Below are positions 7,133 to 16,523 of a stretch of 54,428 nucleotides of DNA, in pieces. Numbering within the stretch: the stretch's first letter is position 1; the number at the start of each line of letters is the position of its first letter. The notes beneath the pieces are model-generated. The model saw only the letters and a list, made by a program, of their open reading frames with translations, searched no databases and was not told where the DNA came from. A program made the position numbers and the translations under genes. Source of the DNA: Hyphomicrobiales bacterium (lineage in GTDB: Bacteria; Pseudomonadota; Alphaproteobacteria; Rhizobiales; Rhizobiaceae). Location of the stretch: contig JAFKJY010000066.1 in assembly GCA_017305835.1 (NCBI GenBank), positions 1 through 54,428 on the forward strand, in the 5' to 3' direction.

Positions 7133-7930
7133 CTAGCCGGCGCGTTCCTGGAGCAGCTTGCGGCCGTCGCCGGCCATCTTCACCAGCGCCGTGCGCATCT
7201 CCGAGGCCGAGCCGAGCGGCTCGGGAAAGAGGATGCGCCGCACGTCGTCGCCGCAGGCGAGGTCGATGCCCTCGGCGTCGATGCCGGTCAGCATCCAGGC
7301 GCCGTCGGGCGCGTTGGCGAAGGCGCGCGCATAGATGGCGACTGCGTCGGCGTGGTCGGCGTTCATGTGGGCGACGGCCGACTGCTCGCCGGTCGCCAGC
7401 GCCTCGTTGATCGCCTCGGCCGAGATCAGGTCGGCGCGGGCCATCGCATATGCCTTGCCGAAGCCGCCATTGAGGCTGGCGCCCTCGATCTCCAGCCGGT
7501 GCAGCGCGAAGTCGGGAAAGCCGGCATAGAGCTTGGCCTTGGGGTGGCGGGCAAGATAGCGCCGCTCGGCGCGGGCATATTGCGGGCTGCCGCGCTCCAG
7601 CCGCTTCGCGCGGCAGGCGACGCTCATGCGCGGATGGGCGAGCGGGTCGCCCTTGCCCGGCTCGCCGACCAGCAGCGAGCAGCGCGCGTCTGCGGCGAGG
7701 CCCTTGGTGTGCGCCGAAAGGCCGGAGACGAGGATGAGCGGCGTGCCGTCGATGTCGGTGGCGAGCGCCACGCGGGTGGCGACCGGCGCGCCCGTCGCCG
7801 GGTCCAGCGTGGCGAGCGCGCCGTAGCGCGCGGAGCGGATGAGCGTCCTCGCCTGGCGGCGCGCCTCCTCGTCGACGGGGCGCAGCACGTCCTTGGTCTT
7901 TTCTTCCACGGGGGCACTCAAAGGGGGCAC
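7133..7930 (-). CDS. HugZ-family heme-utilisation protein
   Basis: A 265-aa protein. The N-terminal split-barrel flavin/heme domain (pyridoxamine-5'-phosphate-oxidase-like, about residues 20-160) contains ARYGALATLDPATGAPVATRVALATD and the HPRMSVACRA strand. The C-terminal DUF2470 domain (about 175-255) contains HMNADHADAV. This two-domain layout is that of the HugZ/HutZ family, which binds or degrades heme in iron acquisition. No heme transporter is adjacent. It starts 26 bp after the CaiB gene on the same strand, so it may be the last gene of an SDR-CaiB-HugZ transcript. Confidence 0.82.
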   Translation of the reverse strand: MPPLSAPVEEKTKDVLRPVDEEARRQARTLIRSARYGALATLDPATGAPVATRVALATDIDGTPLILVSGLSAHTKGLAADARCSLLVGEPGKGDPLAHPRMSVACRAKRLERGSPQYARAERRYLARHPKAKLYAGFPDFALHRLEIEGASLNGGFGKAYAMARADLISAEAINEALATGEQSAVAHMNADHADAVAIYARAFANAPDGAWMLTGIDAEGIDLACGDDVRRILFPEPLGSASEMRTALVKMAGDGRKLLQERAG

Positions 7931-7956
7931 TCCAAAACCTGACAGATATACTCCTA

Positions 7957-9123
7957 TTATCTGCCGACGATGCCCGTGCTGGCAAGCTCTTCCGCCTCAG
8001 TGGCGGAAATTCCGAAGGCGGCGAGCGCTTGCGCCGGGTCGGTCGAGGGCGGGCCGGACAGGCGCGAGGGCGAGCGCGAGAAGCGCGGGGCAGGGCGCGG
8101 CCGCGTCATCGGCCCGACATCGGCATGCGCGGCGCGGGCGCGCGCATGCCGATGGTGCGGCGCCTCGGCGAGCGACAGGACGGGCGCGACGCAGGCGTCC
8201 GTGCCCTCGAACAGGGTGGCCCATTCGTCGCGGCTGCGCTCACCGATCCGGGCGGCGATCGCGGCGCGCATGGCGGGCCACAGCGACTGGTCGTACTGGG
8301 CCTGCGCGAAGCGGGGCTCCAGCGGCAGCAGCCGCGCGAACTCGGCGAAGAACTGCGGCTCGAGGCAGGCGACCGCGACGTGACGGCCGTCGGCGGTCGC
8401 GTATGTGTCGTAGAAGGGCGCGCCGGAATCGAGCAGGTTTTCGCCGCGCCGGTCCTTCCAGAAGCCGGCGGCGAGGAAGGCGAAGAAGGGCGCGGCCAGC
8501 ATCGAGGCGCCGTCGACCATGGCCGCGTCGACGACCTGGCCCCTGCCGGAGCGGCCGCGCTCGAAGAGGGCTGCGAGCAGGCCGACCAGCAGGAACATGG
8601 TGCCGCCGCCATAGTCGGCGACGAGGTTGAGCGGAGGGACCGGCTTGCCGTCCGCCGGGCCGATCGCATGCAGCGCGCCCGACAGAGCGAGATAGGTCAG
8701 GTCGTGGCCGGCGCGGGCGGCGAGCGGCCCGTCCTGGCCGAAGCCGGTCATGCGGCCGTAGACGAGGCCCGGATTGCGGGCGAGCGCGGCGTCCGGCCCC
8801 AGCCCCAGCCGCTCCATGACGCCGGGGCGAAACCCTTCGATCAGGCAGTCGGCATTGCCGATCAGCCGCAGCACCAGCCCGACGCCCTCCGGGCGCTTGA
8901 GGTCGACGCGCAGGATGGAGCGGCCGTGGCGGTCGAGGTCGTATTCCGGCGGCACGACGAGGAAGGCCTGGTCCTTGGCCAGCCGCTCGACGCGCAGCAC
9001 TTGCGCCCCCATCTCCGACAGCATCAGCCCCGCGAGCGGCACCGGCCCGATCCCCGCCATCTCGACGACCCTGAGGCCGGCGAGGGGAGCGGGGTTCGGA
9101 CCGTCTTTCCCGGAGGAAGGCAT
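7957..9123 (-). CDS. CaiB/BaiF family CoA-transferase / acyl-CoA racemase
   Basis: A 388-aa class III CoA-transferase-fold protein that looks most like alpha-methylacyl-CoA racemase. It opens with PLAGLRVVEMAGIGP. The racemase His lies in RAGHDLTYLALSG and the racemase Asp in NLVADYGGGTMF. That pair distinguishes racemases from the transferases, which use a single Asp. The enzyme would epimerise 2-methyl-branched acyl-CoAs so that they can enter beta-oxidation. The upstream SDR (18 bp away, same strand) resembles 2-methyl-3-hydroxyacyl-CoA dehydrogenases, so the two could share a branched-chain acyl-CoA pathway. That link is inferred. Confidence 0.85.
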   Translation of the reverse strand: MPSSGKDGPNPAPLAGLRVVEMAGIGPVPLAGLMLSEMGAQVLRVERLAKDQAFLVVPPEYDLDRHGRSILRVDLKRPEGVGLVLRLIGNADCLIEGFRPGVMERLGLGPDAALARNPGLVYGRMTGFGQDGPLAARAGHDLTYLALSGALHAIGPADGKPVPPLNLVADYGGGTMFLLVGLLAALFERGRSGRGQVVDAAMVDGASMLAAPFFAFLAAGFWKDRRGENLLDSGAPFYDTYATADGRHVAVACLEPQFFAEFARLLPLEPRFAQAQYDQSLWPAMRAAIAARIGERSRDEWATLFEGTDACVAPVLSLAEAPHHRHARARAAHADVGPMTRPRPAPRFSRSPSRLSGPPSTDPAQALAAFGISATEAEELASTGIVGR

Positions 9124-9141
9124 GGCTGTCGGCGGCCGCCT

Positions 9142-9903
9142 CTACTTCGGCGCCATGCGGATGGCGCCGTCGAGGCGGATGACTTCGCCGTTGAGCATCT
9201 GGTTCTCGACGATGTGGCAGGCGAGCGCGCCGTATTCGGCCGGGTCGCCGAGGCGTGAGGGGAAGGGCACCTGCTTGCCGAGCGAATCCTGCGCCTCCTG
9301 CGGCAGGCCGGCCAGCATCGGCGTGCGGAAGATGCCGGGCGCGATCGTCATGACGCGGATGCCGGAGCGCGACAGGTCGCGCGCGACCGGCAGCGTCATG
9401 CCGACCACGCCGCCCTTGGACGACGCATAGGCCGCCTGGCCGATCTGGCCGTCATAGGCGGCGACCGAGGCGGTGTTGACGATGACGCCGCGCTCGCCGC
9501 TCTCCATCGGGTCGAGCTGCTCGCAGCGCACGGCGAACAGGCGGATCATGTTGAAGGTGCCGATCAGGTTGACCTCGATCACCTTGCGGTAGGCGTCGAG
9601 CGAGTGGGCGCCGTCCTTGCCCGTCGTCTTGGCGGCGACGGCGATGCCGGCGCAGTTGACGAGGATGCGCGGCGCGCCGAGCTTTTCGGCCACCGTCGCG
9701 AAGGCCTGCTCGCCGCTCTCGGCGCTGGAGACGTCGCACTTGACCGCGATGCCGCCGATCTCGGCCGCGACCTTCTCGGCCCGGTCGATGCCGACGTCGA
9801 AGATGGCGACCCTGGCGCCCTTCGCCGCGAGCGCGCGGGCGGTCGCCTCGCCGAGGCCCGAGCCGCCTCCGGTGACGACGGCGATCTGTCCGGACGGGTT
9901 CAT
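9142..9903 (-). CDS. SDR, 3-hydroxyacyl-CoA dehydrogenase type
   Basis: A 253-aa short-chain dehydrogenase/reductase with the TGGGSGLG nucleotide-binding motif at about residues 11-18, NAG motif, and the catalytic set with YASSKGG. The IFDVG end of strand 2 suggests NAD preference. The overall sequence resembles the type II (HSD17B10-like) enzymes acting on 3-hydroxyacyl-CoA and 2-methyl-3-hydroxybutyryl-CoA. The start ATG at 9903 has a clean AGGAGG 5 nt before it. It leads a probable operon with the CaiB-family gene. Confidence 0.88.
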   Translation of the reverse strand: MNPSGQIAVVTGGGSGLGEATARALAAKGARVAIFDVGIDRAEKVAAEIGGIAVKCDVSSAESGEQAFATVAEKLGAPRILVNCAGIAVAAKTTGKDGAHSLDAYRKVIEVNLIGTFNMIRLFAVRCEQLDPMESGERGVIVNTASVAAYDGQIGQAAYASSKGGVVGMTLPVARDLSRSGIRVMTIAPGIFRTPMLAGLPQEAQDSLGKQVPFPSRLGDPAEYGALACHIVENQMLNGEVIRLDGAIRMAPK

Positions 9904-10083
9904 GCATTCCTCCTGAATGTTATGAAGCAAAACAATTTCCGCACATCCTAGACGATGGCCGGGCCGCTTTGAAGCGGGCAGGCGCAGGCAGGGCGCTCCG
10001 CATTCGCTAAAATTGCACCCTTCGCGGCAAGGAATGCTGCATCCCGCGCGGCTACCAATGCACGCTTCGAGAAGGAGGGGCGC

Positions 10084-10869
10084 ATGACCGACAGGAAGCC
10101 GGCCGGACGGGAATGGGCGGAGGCGCTGAAGTTCGCCGCAGCGGGCGTCGCAATCGCCATCGCATTGTCGCTGGCGCTGACCTACCTGCTGCTGTTCTCC
10201 GACGGCATCGGCGCGTTCGGCCGCGGCGTGGCGCTGTCGATCGCGCTGCCGCTGCTGATCGGCGGGCCGGCCTTCTTCGCCATCGGCTGGCAGCGGGCGC
10301 AGGCGCGGGAACTGTGCCAGCGGCTCACCCGGCTCGCCACATATGACGGGCTGACCGACTGCTTCAACCCGCGCGCCTTCTCCAGCATCGTGGAGCGGCG
10401 GCGCGAGAGCGCGCTCGGGCCCGGCCGGGGCGCCTTCCTCGTCGTCGACGCGGGCCAGGTGCGCGCCGTCGACCGCCGCTACGGCATCGACTGGGGCGAG
10501 GAGGCGCTGCGGCTGATCGCCGGGGCGATCCGCAAGTCGGTGCGCGCCAGCGACCTCGTCGGCCGCACCAGCCAGAACGAGTTCGGCGTCTATCTCGCCG
10601 GCGCCAGCGAGGACGACGCGCGCGCCGTCGGCGAACGCATCCGCGACGCGGTGGCCGAGGTGTGGTTCGCGCCGGGCGACCGCCGCGACATGCTGGCCGT
10701 CAACGTCGCCGGCGTGGTGTTCGAGCAGGAACTGGAGTTCGCCGAGATGATGCGGCAGGCGGCCCGCGCGCTGCCCGCGCGCGGACGGGCCAGGACAGTG
10801 CGGCTCGCCCATGTGCCGCCGACGCCGGCGGAGATGCTGCGCGCCGACACGCCCCGCAACGACGGCTAG
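10084..10869 (+). CDS. Membrane protein with degenerate GGDEF domain
   Basis: A 261-aa protein. Two transmembrane helices (about 16-38 and 48-68) precede a GGDEF-fold domain (about 80-235) that begins with [13 protein letters not shown]. The active-site loop reads SQNEF (163-167) instead of GGDEF, and the usual metal/GTP-binding region is altered, so cyclase activity is unlikely. The inhibitory-site motif RxxD (R154-D157, RASD) is kept at the normal spacing. Such proteins can act as c-di-GMP receptors; that is inference. Its stop overlaps the stop of the convergent GFA gene by 4 bp. Confidence 0.85.
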   Translation: MTDRKPAGREWAEALKFAAAGVAIAIALSLALTYLLLFSDGIGAFGRGVALSIALPLLIGGPAFFAIGWQRAQARELCQRLTRLATYDGLTDCFNPRAFSSIVERRRESALGPGRGAFLVVDAGQVRAVDRRYGIDWGEEALRLIAGAIRKSVRASDLVGRTSQNEFGVYLAGASEDDARAVGERIRDAVAEVWFAPGDRRDMLAVNVAGVVFEQELEFAEMMRQAARALPARGRARTVRLAHVPPTPAEMLRADTPRNDG

Positions 10870-11330
10870 CCTTGGTCAAGCACGCGCTGGCGTCGCGCCA
10901 GCGCCTCGGCCGGCCAGTACTGCTTGCGGTCGTAATATTGCGGCATGGCGGGCACGTCCGGCGGCAGGATCACCCAGGGCTGCTTGCTCTCGGTGAAGAT
11001 GTGGATCTCCGGCGGGCATGCATCGGGGTCGGCCAGCGTGCCGACGCGCACGAAGCGGAATTTCGGGCCGGCGCCGGCATAGACGCTCCACAGCGCCACC
11101 TGGCATTTCGGGCAGCGGCTGATCTTCTGGCCCTTGCCGCTGTTGGACGGCGTGTCGACAACGGCCGGCTCGCCTTCCGTCACCTCGACGCATTCGGCCT
11201 CGATCAGGGCGTTCATCACGAAGGCCGAGCCGGTCTCGCGCTGGCACCAGCGGCAGTGGCAGCAATGGACGAAAAGCGGCCGCGCTGTCAGCCGGTAGCG
11301 GACGAAGCGGCAGGTGCAGTAGCCTTCCAT
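10866..11330 (-). CDS. GFA-family zinc protein
   Basis: A 154-aa protein of the glutathione-dependent formaldehyde-activating (GFA/CENP-V) fold. Zinc-binding cysteines are visible as C5/C7 (YCTCRF), the HCCHCRWCQ cluster near 22-30, and RCPKCQ near 93-98. Most family members have no proven reaction and should not be assumed to act on formaldehyde. It sits 30 bp after a YCII-domain gene on the same strand, so the two may be cotranscribed. Confidence 0.88.
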   Translation of the reverse strand: MEGYCTCRFVRYRLTARPLFVHCCHCRWCQRETGSAFVMNALIEAECVEVTEGEPAVVDTPSNSGKGQKISRCPKCQVALWSVYAGAGPKFRFVRVGTLADPDACPPEIHIFTESKQPWVILPPDVPAMPQYYDRKQYWPAEALARRQRVLDQG

Positions 11331-11360
11331 CTGATCCTCCGGATGTGGGCGGAAAAGCTT

Positions 11361-11708
11361 CTAATACTCCCTCAGCGCGCGGACTTCGATGCTGCCGACG
11401 CGGGTGAAGGGCGATCTGCCCGCGATGCTGACAGCCTCTGCCATGTCCGCCGCCTCGAAGACGATGAAGCCGGCGATGTACTCCTTCGTCTCAGCGAAGG
11501 GGCCGTCGGTGACCAGCGCGCCGGCCTTGCGCAGGCGGATGGTGCGGGCCGTCTCGGGCTGGTCGAGCGGCGAGGCGGTGACGAAGCGGCCGGCCGCCAT
11601 CAGCTCGTCGTCGAACGCCCGTGTTCCTGCCTGGAACTCCTTCCAGTCCGCCTCGGTCAGCTTCGAGGTGATGGAGGGGTCCATGGTGACGAGACACATG
11701 TAGCGCAT
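11361..11708 (-). CDS. YCII/DGPF-domain protein
   Basis: A 115-aa single-domain protein starting MRYMCLVTMDP and carrying VTDGPFAETKEYIAGF, the DGPF signature of the YCII-related superfamily. The fold is a ferredoxin-like dimer. Members often lie beside ECF sigma factors or GFA proteins, as here with GFA. The function is unknown. Confidence 0.9.
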   Translation of the reverse strand: MRYMCLVTMDPSITSKLTEADWKEFQAGTRAFDDELMAAGRFVTASPLDQPETARTIRLRKAGALVTDGPFAETKEYIAGFIVFEAADMAEAVSIAGRSPFTRVGSIEVRALREY

Positions 11709-11793
11709 TGGATATCGTCCTTTCTCGCTGCGGTTTTCTCCACAGTCGAACGGGCAGGGCCGGTTTCGACAGCCGCCGCGGAAAAAACCTGGG

Positions 11794-13029
11794 TCAGCGC
11801 CTGAGCACGGCGCGCAGCACGTCGCGCACGCCGATGGCGCCGACGAAGCGGGACTGGTCGTCGAACAGCGCGACGGGGGCGGTGTGCGACTGGTGCATGG
11901 CGTGCATCACCGTCTTGAGCGAGGTGCCGGGGCTCGCCCAGAACACCTGCACGCGGTCGTCCGGCAGCGTCTCGACGTCGTCGCAGGAGACCCAGATCGC
12001 CGGTTCGCCGTTGCGCTCGGCGGCGGTGACGAGGAAGTTCTCGTCGAGGCGGAAGCGCGTCGTGCGGCGCCGGTCGAGCCAGACCCAGCCGTCGCCGCCG
12101 CTCTCGAGGTCGCGGCGGTCGCGCATGACGTTCCAGGCGGTCAGCACCGAGAGCGGGTTCACGTTGGCGATGAAGTCGCGGACATAGGCGTTGGCCGGCT
12201 TCAGCACGATGTCCTCGGGCGCGCCGGTCTGGACGATGCGGCCGCCCTCCATGATGGTGATGCGGTTGCCGATCTTGAGCGCTTCCTCGAGGTCGTGGCT
12301 GACGAACAGGATCGTCTTCTTCAGCCGCGCCTGCAGCTCCAGCAGTTCGTCCTGGAGCTTGGTGCGGATCAGCGGGTCGAGTGCGGAGAAGGGCTCGTCC
12401 ATCAGGAGGATCGGCGCTTCGGTGGCGAAGGCGCGCGCCAGCCCGACGCGCTGCTGCATGCCGCCCGACAGCTCGTGGGCGTATTTGCGGCCCCATTGCT
12501 GCAAGCCGACGAGCTCGAGCTGGCGGGCGACGCGGTCGCGCCGCTCGGCCGCCGGCACGCCGGCGAGCTCCAGCCCGAAGCCGACATTCTCCTCGACGGT
12601 GCGCCACGGCAGCAGGGCGAACTGCTGGAACACCATCGCAACGCATTCGCGCCTGATCTTGCGCAGGTCAGCGTCGGAGCAGGTCACCACGTCGGCCTGC
12701 CAGCCGCCGTCGTGGACAATCACCTCGCCGCGGGTGACCCTGTTCAGCCGGTTGACGGCGCGCAGCAGCGTCGACTTGCCGGAGCCCGACAGGCCCATCA
12801 GCACGCTGATCTCGCCCTGCTCGACCGACAGCGAGGCGCCGGCGCAGCCGAGCACGGCGCCGGTCTTTTCGAGGATCTCGGCGCGCGAGGCGCCGGCGTC
12901 GACCATCGGCAGGGCATCGGCGACCTGCCGGTCGGCGCCGAAGACGATGTCGACGTTGCGGAACTCGACCGCCGGGCGTGACGGGGCGGCGGTCGCCGCG
13001 GGAGCCTCGCTCAAGGGAATCCCGCTCAC
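11794..13029 (-). CDS. choV: Choline/glycine betaine ABC transporter ATPase
   Basis: A 411-aa ProV/ChoV-type ATPase. Walker A GLSGSGKST lies at about 79-87, then a Q-loop VFQQFALLPW, signature LSGGMQQRV, Walker B ILLMDEPFSALD and a switch-His SHDLEEALK. The C-terminal 120 residues form a degenerate CBS-like regulatory region ending in VGAIGVRDVL. It would power uptake of choline or betaine as osmoprotectant or carbon source. The start is a GTG overlapping the TGA of the permease gene (GTGA, 13026-13029), which implies translational coupling. It is the last gene of the XWV operon. Confidence 0.93.
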   Translation of the reverse strand: MSGIPLSEAPAATAAPSRPAVEFRNVDIVFGADRQVADALPMVDAGASRAEILEKTGAVLGCAGASLSVEQGEISVLMGLSGSGKSTLLRAVNRLNRVTRGEVIVHDGGWQADVVTCSDADLRKIRRECVAMVFQQFALLPWRTVEENVGFGLELAGVPAAERRDRVARQLELVGLQQWGRKYAHELSGGMQQRVGLARAFATEAPILLMDEPFSALDPLIRTKLQDELLELQARLKKTILFVSHDLEEALKIGNRITIMEGGRIVQTGAPEDIVLKPANAYVRDFIANVNPLSVLTAWNVMRDRRDLESGGDGWVWLDRRRTTRFRLDENFLVTAAERNGEPAIWVSCDDVETLPDDRVQVFWASPGTSLKTVMHAMHQSHTAPVALFDDQSRFVGAIGVRDVLRAVLRR

Positions 13030-13880
13030 TGGCGTTTTCCAACGCGCTGCGCGAGCATCCGGTCGAGCACGATGGCGAGGATGACGATCGCCAGGCCCGC
13101 CTCGATGCCGAGCGGTATGTTGCGGTTGGACAGCGCCTTGAACACCGGATTGCCGAGACTCGGCGCGCCGATGAGCGTCGCGAACACGACCATCGACAGC
13201 GACAGCATGATGCACTGCGTAAGCCCGGCCATGATGGACGGCAGGGCGGCGGGCAGTTCCACCTTCCACAGAAGCTGCCGCGGCGTGGCGCCGAACGCCT
13301 CGCCCGCCTCGATCATCGCGCGCGGGATGGAGGTGATGCCGAGATAGGTCATGCGGACCGGCGCCGGCATGGCGAAGATGATCGTCACGATCAGCGCCGG
13401 CGCGGCGCCGAGGCCGAAGAGGATCAGGATCGGGATAAGGTAGACGAAGGTCGGCATCGTCTGCATGAGATCCAGCGTCGGCTGGGTGAAGGCCCAGATG
13501 CGCGGCTTGTGGGCCGCCCAGATGCCGATCGGGACGCCGATGGACATGGATATGGCAGTCGCGAAGACGACGATGACCAGCGTCTGGACCGTCTCCTTCC
13601 ACAATCCGAGATTGATGATCAGCGCCAGCCCGATGAAGACGCCGAGCGCGAGCTTCCAGGAGCGCTGCATCCACCACGCCAGTGCCGCGACGAGCAGCGC
13701 CAGCAGGACGGGCGGCACCATCAGCAGCGCCGCCGTGACCTCGCCGACGACGACGTTCAGCGTCAGCTTGATGGCGTCGAACAGCCATTCGAAATGGTCG
13801 ACGATGAAGTCGATGAACGTCTTGCCCCAGCGGCCGATGGGCACCTTCCACGACGCGAGGAAATCGGAGATGGGGTCCAT
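13026..13880 (-). CDS. choW: Choline/glycine betaine ABC transporter permease
   Basis: A 284-aa ProW/ChoW-type inner-membrane permease with about six to seven hydrophobic helices. The EAA loop reads EAGEAFGATPRQLLWKVELP, the contact point for the ATPase. The N-terminus begins with a hydrophilic stretch before the first helix at about residue 45. It lies 57 bp after the binding-protein gene and overlaps the ATPase gene by 4 bp, so the three form one operon. Confidence 0.93.
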   Translation of the reverse strand: MDPISDFLASWKVPIGRWGKTFIDFIVDHFEWLFDAIKLTLNVVVGEVTAALLMVPPVLLALLVAALAWWMQRSWKLALGVFIGLALIINLGLWKETVQTLVIVVFATAISMSIGVPIGIWAAHKPRIWAFTQPTLDLMQTMPTFVYLIPILILFGLGAAPALIVTIIFAMPAPVRMTYLGITSIPRAMIEAGEAFGATPRQLLWKVELPAALPSIMAGLTQCIMLSLSMVVFATLIGAPSLGNPVFKALSNRNIPLGIEAGLAIVILAIVLDRMLAQRVGKRQ

Positions 13881-13937
13881 GCTGCCTCCACGGGCGGCGC
13901 CACGGCGGCGCGCTCAGGCGCCGCCGTGGCACGGGGT

Positions 13938-14876
13938 TCAGCCGGCGAGGGCCTTCGAAACGGCCTCGGCGGCGTTGCCGCCGTCGAACGTCGTCACTCC
14001 CTCCAGCCACGGCGTCACGGCGCCCGGATTGGCCTTCAGCCAGCCCAGCGCGGTCGCCTTCGGGTCGGCGCCGTCCTTCAGCACCGGCTCCATCATGGCG
14101 CCTTCCATCTCGAGGCTGAACTTGAGGTTGGTCAGCAGCTTGCCGACATTCGGGCATTCGCCGGTGTAGCCGGCGCGCACGTTGGTATAGACGGTGGCGG
14201 CCCCGAAGCCGGTGTCGCCCATGCCGTCCAGATAGTGGATCTTCATCTCGCCCATGATCGGATGCGGCGTCCAGCCGAGGAAGATGATCCACTCGTTGTT
14301 CTTCATGGCCTTCTCGGCCTCGGTGAGCATGCCCGCCTCGGAGCTCTCGACCAGCTCGAAGCCGGCGAGCTTGTTGGCCGGGTCGGCGATCATCTCGCCG
14401 ATGATGCGGTTGCCGTCATTGCCCGATTCGATGCCGTAGATCTTGCCGCCGAACTGGTCCTTGTGCGCACCGAGGTCGAGCAGCGACTTGACGCCGGCGT
14501 CGGCGACGTATTGCGGCACCACGAGGCCGTATCCGGCACCCTCGAGGTTGGCGGTGATCGTTTCGACTGACTTGTCCGCGGTATAGGGAGCGATGTCGGT
14601 CGTCATCGACGGCATCCAGTTGCCCAGGAAGACGTCGATGTCCTTGTTCTTGAGCGACGCATAGGCGACAGGCACGGTCAGCGTCGTCACTTCCGGCGAA
14701 TAGCCCAGCGCCTCGAGCAGCACCTGCGCCACGCCGGTGGTAACCTGAATGTCGGTCCAGCCGACATCGGCGAAGCGCACGGCCTTGCAGCTCGCGGGCT
14801 CGGCGGCCTGCGCGCCCGTCGCGAACAGCGCGGCCGCCATGCCGAGCGCAAGTGTGAATGACTTCATAAGCGACAT
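13938..14876 (-). CDS. choX: Choline/glycine betaine substrate-binding protein
   Basis: A 312-aa periplasmic binding protein of the OpuAC/ChoX family. The signal peptide (MKSFTLALGMAAALFATGAQA) is followed by the mature domain. Tryptophans expected to form the quaternary-ammonium box are seen in VGWTDIQ, GNWMPSM and LGWTPHPIMG, which fits choline or betaine binding. The ATG at 14876 has GGGAG 8 nt upstream. The frame stays open further upstream without family features. This is the first gene of the choXWV operon and its promoter lies before 14877-15104. Confidence 0.92.
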   Translation of the reverse strand: MSLMKSFTLALGMAAALFATGAQAAEPASCKAVRFADVGWTDIQVTTGVAQVLLEALGYSPEVTTLTVPVAYASLKNKDIDVFLGNWMPSMTTDIAPYTADKSVETITANLEGAGYGLVVPQYVADAGVKSLLDLGAHKDQFGGKIYGIESGNDGNRIIGEMIADPANKLAGFELVESSEAGMLTEAEKAMKNNEWIIFLGWTPHPIMGEMKIHYLDGMGDTGFGAATVYTNVRAGYTGECPNVGKLLTNLKFSLEMEGAMMEPVLKDGADPKATALGWLKANPGAVTPWLEGVTTFDGGNAAEAVSKALAG

Positions 14877-15104
14877 CGCTACGTCTCCCATCTGTTGAAT
14901 TTTTTCGTGGTTCGCGGTCCGGGTAGCGGGCCGGTCTGGATTCCTGAAACCAAACACCATTCCGCCGCGGTTTCAAGCGCGGATGACGTTGCGCGAGGCG
15001 GCGCGGCACGGCCCGCCCGCGCTGCCCGCCGGCCGCTTTTGTCGTGGAACAGCGAAGATCGGACCTCCCGCAGGGCCGCCCTTCCGGCCTAAAGTCGCGC
15101 CGCC

Positions 15105-15716
15105 ATGGCCAAGCTCTATTTCAACTTCGCGACGATGAACGCCGGCAAGACGACCATGCTGCTGCAGGCGTCCTACAACTATCGTGAGCGCGGCATGGAG
15201 ACGATGCTGTTCGTCGCCGGCCACTACCGCAAGGAAGGACAGGGCTACATCTCCTCGCGGATCGGACTGGAATCGGAAGCTGCGATGTTCCGCGACGGCG
15301 ACGACCTCTACGCCCGCATCGAGGAGCACACGCGCCACCAGAACGTCCATTGCGTCTTCGTCGACGAGGCCCAGTTCCTGACCGCGGAGCAGGTCTGGCA
15401 GCTTGGCCGCGTTGCCGACCGGCTCGGCATACCCGTCATGTGCTACGGGCTCAGGACGGACTTCCAGGGGAACCTGTTCTCCGGCTCGAAGGCGCTGCTG
15501 GCACTCGCCGACGAACTGCGCGAGGTGCGCACGATCTGCCGCTGCGGGCGCAAGGCGACGATGGTGGTCAGGCTCGGCGCGGACGGCAAGGTGGCCAAGC
15601 AGGGCGCGCAGGTGGCGATCGGCAAGGACGTCTACGTCTCGCTGTGCCGCCGGCACTGGGAGGAGGAGATGGGCCGCTGGCCGGCCGAGGACTTCGTCGG
15701 CTTCGCCGGGGAGTAG
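15105..15716 (+). CDS. tdk: Thymidine kinase (type II)
   Basis: A 203-aa enzyme that phosphorylates thymidine with ATP for nucleotide salvage. The P-loop is ATMNAGKTT (residues 9-17), the Walker B-like segment is VFVDEAQFL, and the zinc-binding lid has a CRC cluster and a C-terminal LCRRHW. Length and motifs are those of the bacterial type II (Tdk) family. It is a single gene that converges on the TMEM175-like gene. Confidence 0.97.
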   Translation: MAKLYFNFATMNAGKTTMLLQASYNYRERGMETMLFVAGHYRKEGQGYISSRIGLESEAAMFRDGDDLYARIEEHTRHQNVHCVFVDEAQFLTAEQVWQLGRVADRLGIPVMCYGLRTDFQGNLFSGSKALLALADELREVRTICRCGRKATMVVRLGADGKVAKQGAQVAIGKDVYVSLCRRHWEEEMGRWPAEDFVGFAGE

Positions 15717-15756
15717 AAAACCGCGAGGCCGGGCCTGACGGTTTTCGGGAGGCCTC

Positions 15757-16353
15757 TCAGCCCATGCCGGGCAGGCGGCGTTGCAGCATCGCCAGCGGGA
15801 TGATCAGCAGCCAGGAATATTTGGCCGCGTCCGGCCATTCCAGCGCCACCAGCATCGACAGGGCGAACACCGCCGCCGGCATGAGCGTCGGGTAGAGCAG
15901 GGCGCCCGTCCCTTCGCCTTCGAGGTCGGTCAGGCCCTTGCGCCACGCATAGACCCACAGCAGCGTCAGCGAGAGCGCGCTGAGCACGATGGTGCCGGCA
16001 TAGAAGATCGTCGCGACGCTGCCGCCATTGTCGCTGATGACGGAGGTCGAGAAGGGGATCAGCCCGATCGTCAGCAGGAACAGGAAGTTCAGCCACACCA
16101 GCATGCCGTCGGTGCGCACGATGTGGTGGAACTTGCGGTGGTGGCTGATCCAGAAGGAGGCGATGACGAGGAAGCTGATGACGTAGCCGAGCAGCTTGAT
16201 CGAGGTGGCGAGCAGCGCGTCGAGCAGCTCGGGGTCGGAGAGCTCGCCCGCGCCGACCGGCAGGCGCACCTCCAGCATCAGCAGCGTGATCGTGATGGCG
16301 ATGACGGCGTCGGAGAAGAACAGGATCTGCTCGCTCGTCGGATTGGATCGCAT
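15757..16353 (-). CDS. TMEM175-family potassium channel-like protein
   Basis: A 198-aa protein with about six transmembrane helices. The first carries the family hallmark FSDAVIAITITLL (FSD motif). This matches bacterial TMEM175 (DUF1211), which forms a tetrameric potassium-selective channel without a classical P-loop filter. The ATG at 16353 puts FSD in the first helix as expected; the longer open frame to 16413 adds an arginine-rich leader without support. Confidence 0.9.
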   Translation of the reverse strand: MRSNPTSEQILFFSDAVIAITITLLMLEVRLPVGAGELSDPELLDALLATSIKLLGYVISFLVIASFWISHHRKFHHIVRTDGMLVWLNFLFLLTIGLIPFSTSVISDNGGSVATIFYAGTIVLSALSLTLLWVYAWRKGLTDLEGEGTGALLYPTLMPAAVFALSMLVALEWPDAAKYSWLLIIPLAMLQRRLPGMG

Positions 16354-16523
16354 GGGCCGCCTTCGGAGGATCGGGAACCGGCCACACATTGGACGCGGCC
16401 GCGCGGCTGTCAACCGGCTTCGACGCGGCCCGCAAGGCCTTGCGGCAAGCGCCGTTCGACACTTTCAATCGTCACGGCCGCCACATATATTCGCGAAGAT
16501 CGCAAACGGGACGAGGACCCCTC

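Noticed and set aside
10084..10869. Active diguanylate cyclase
   Set aside because: The GGDEF motif is replaced by SQNEF, so catalysis is not supported.
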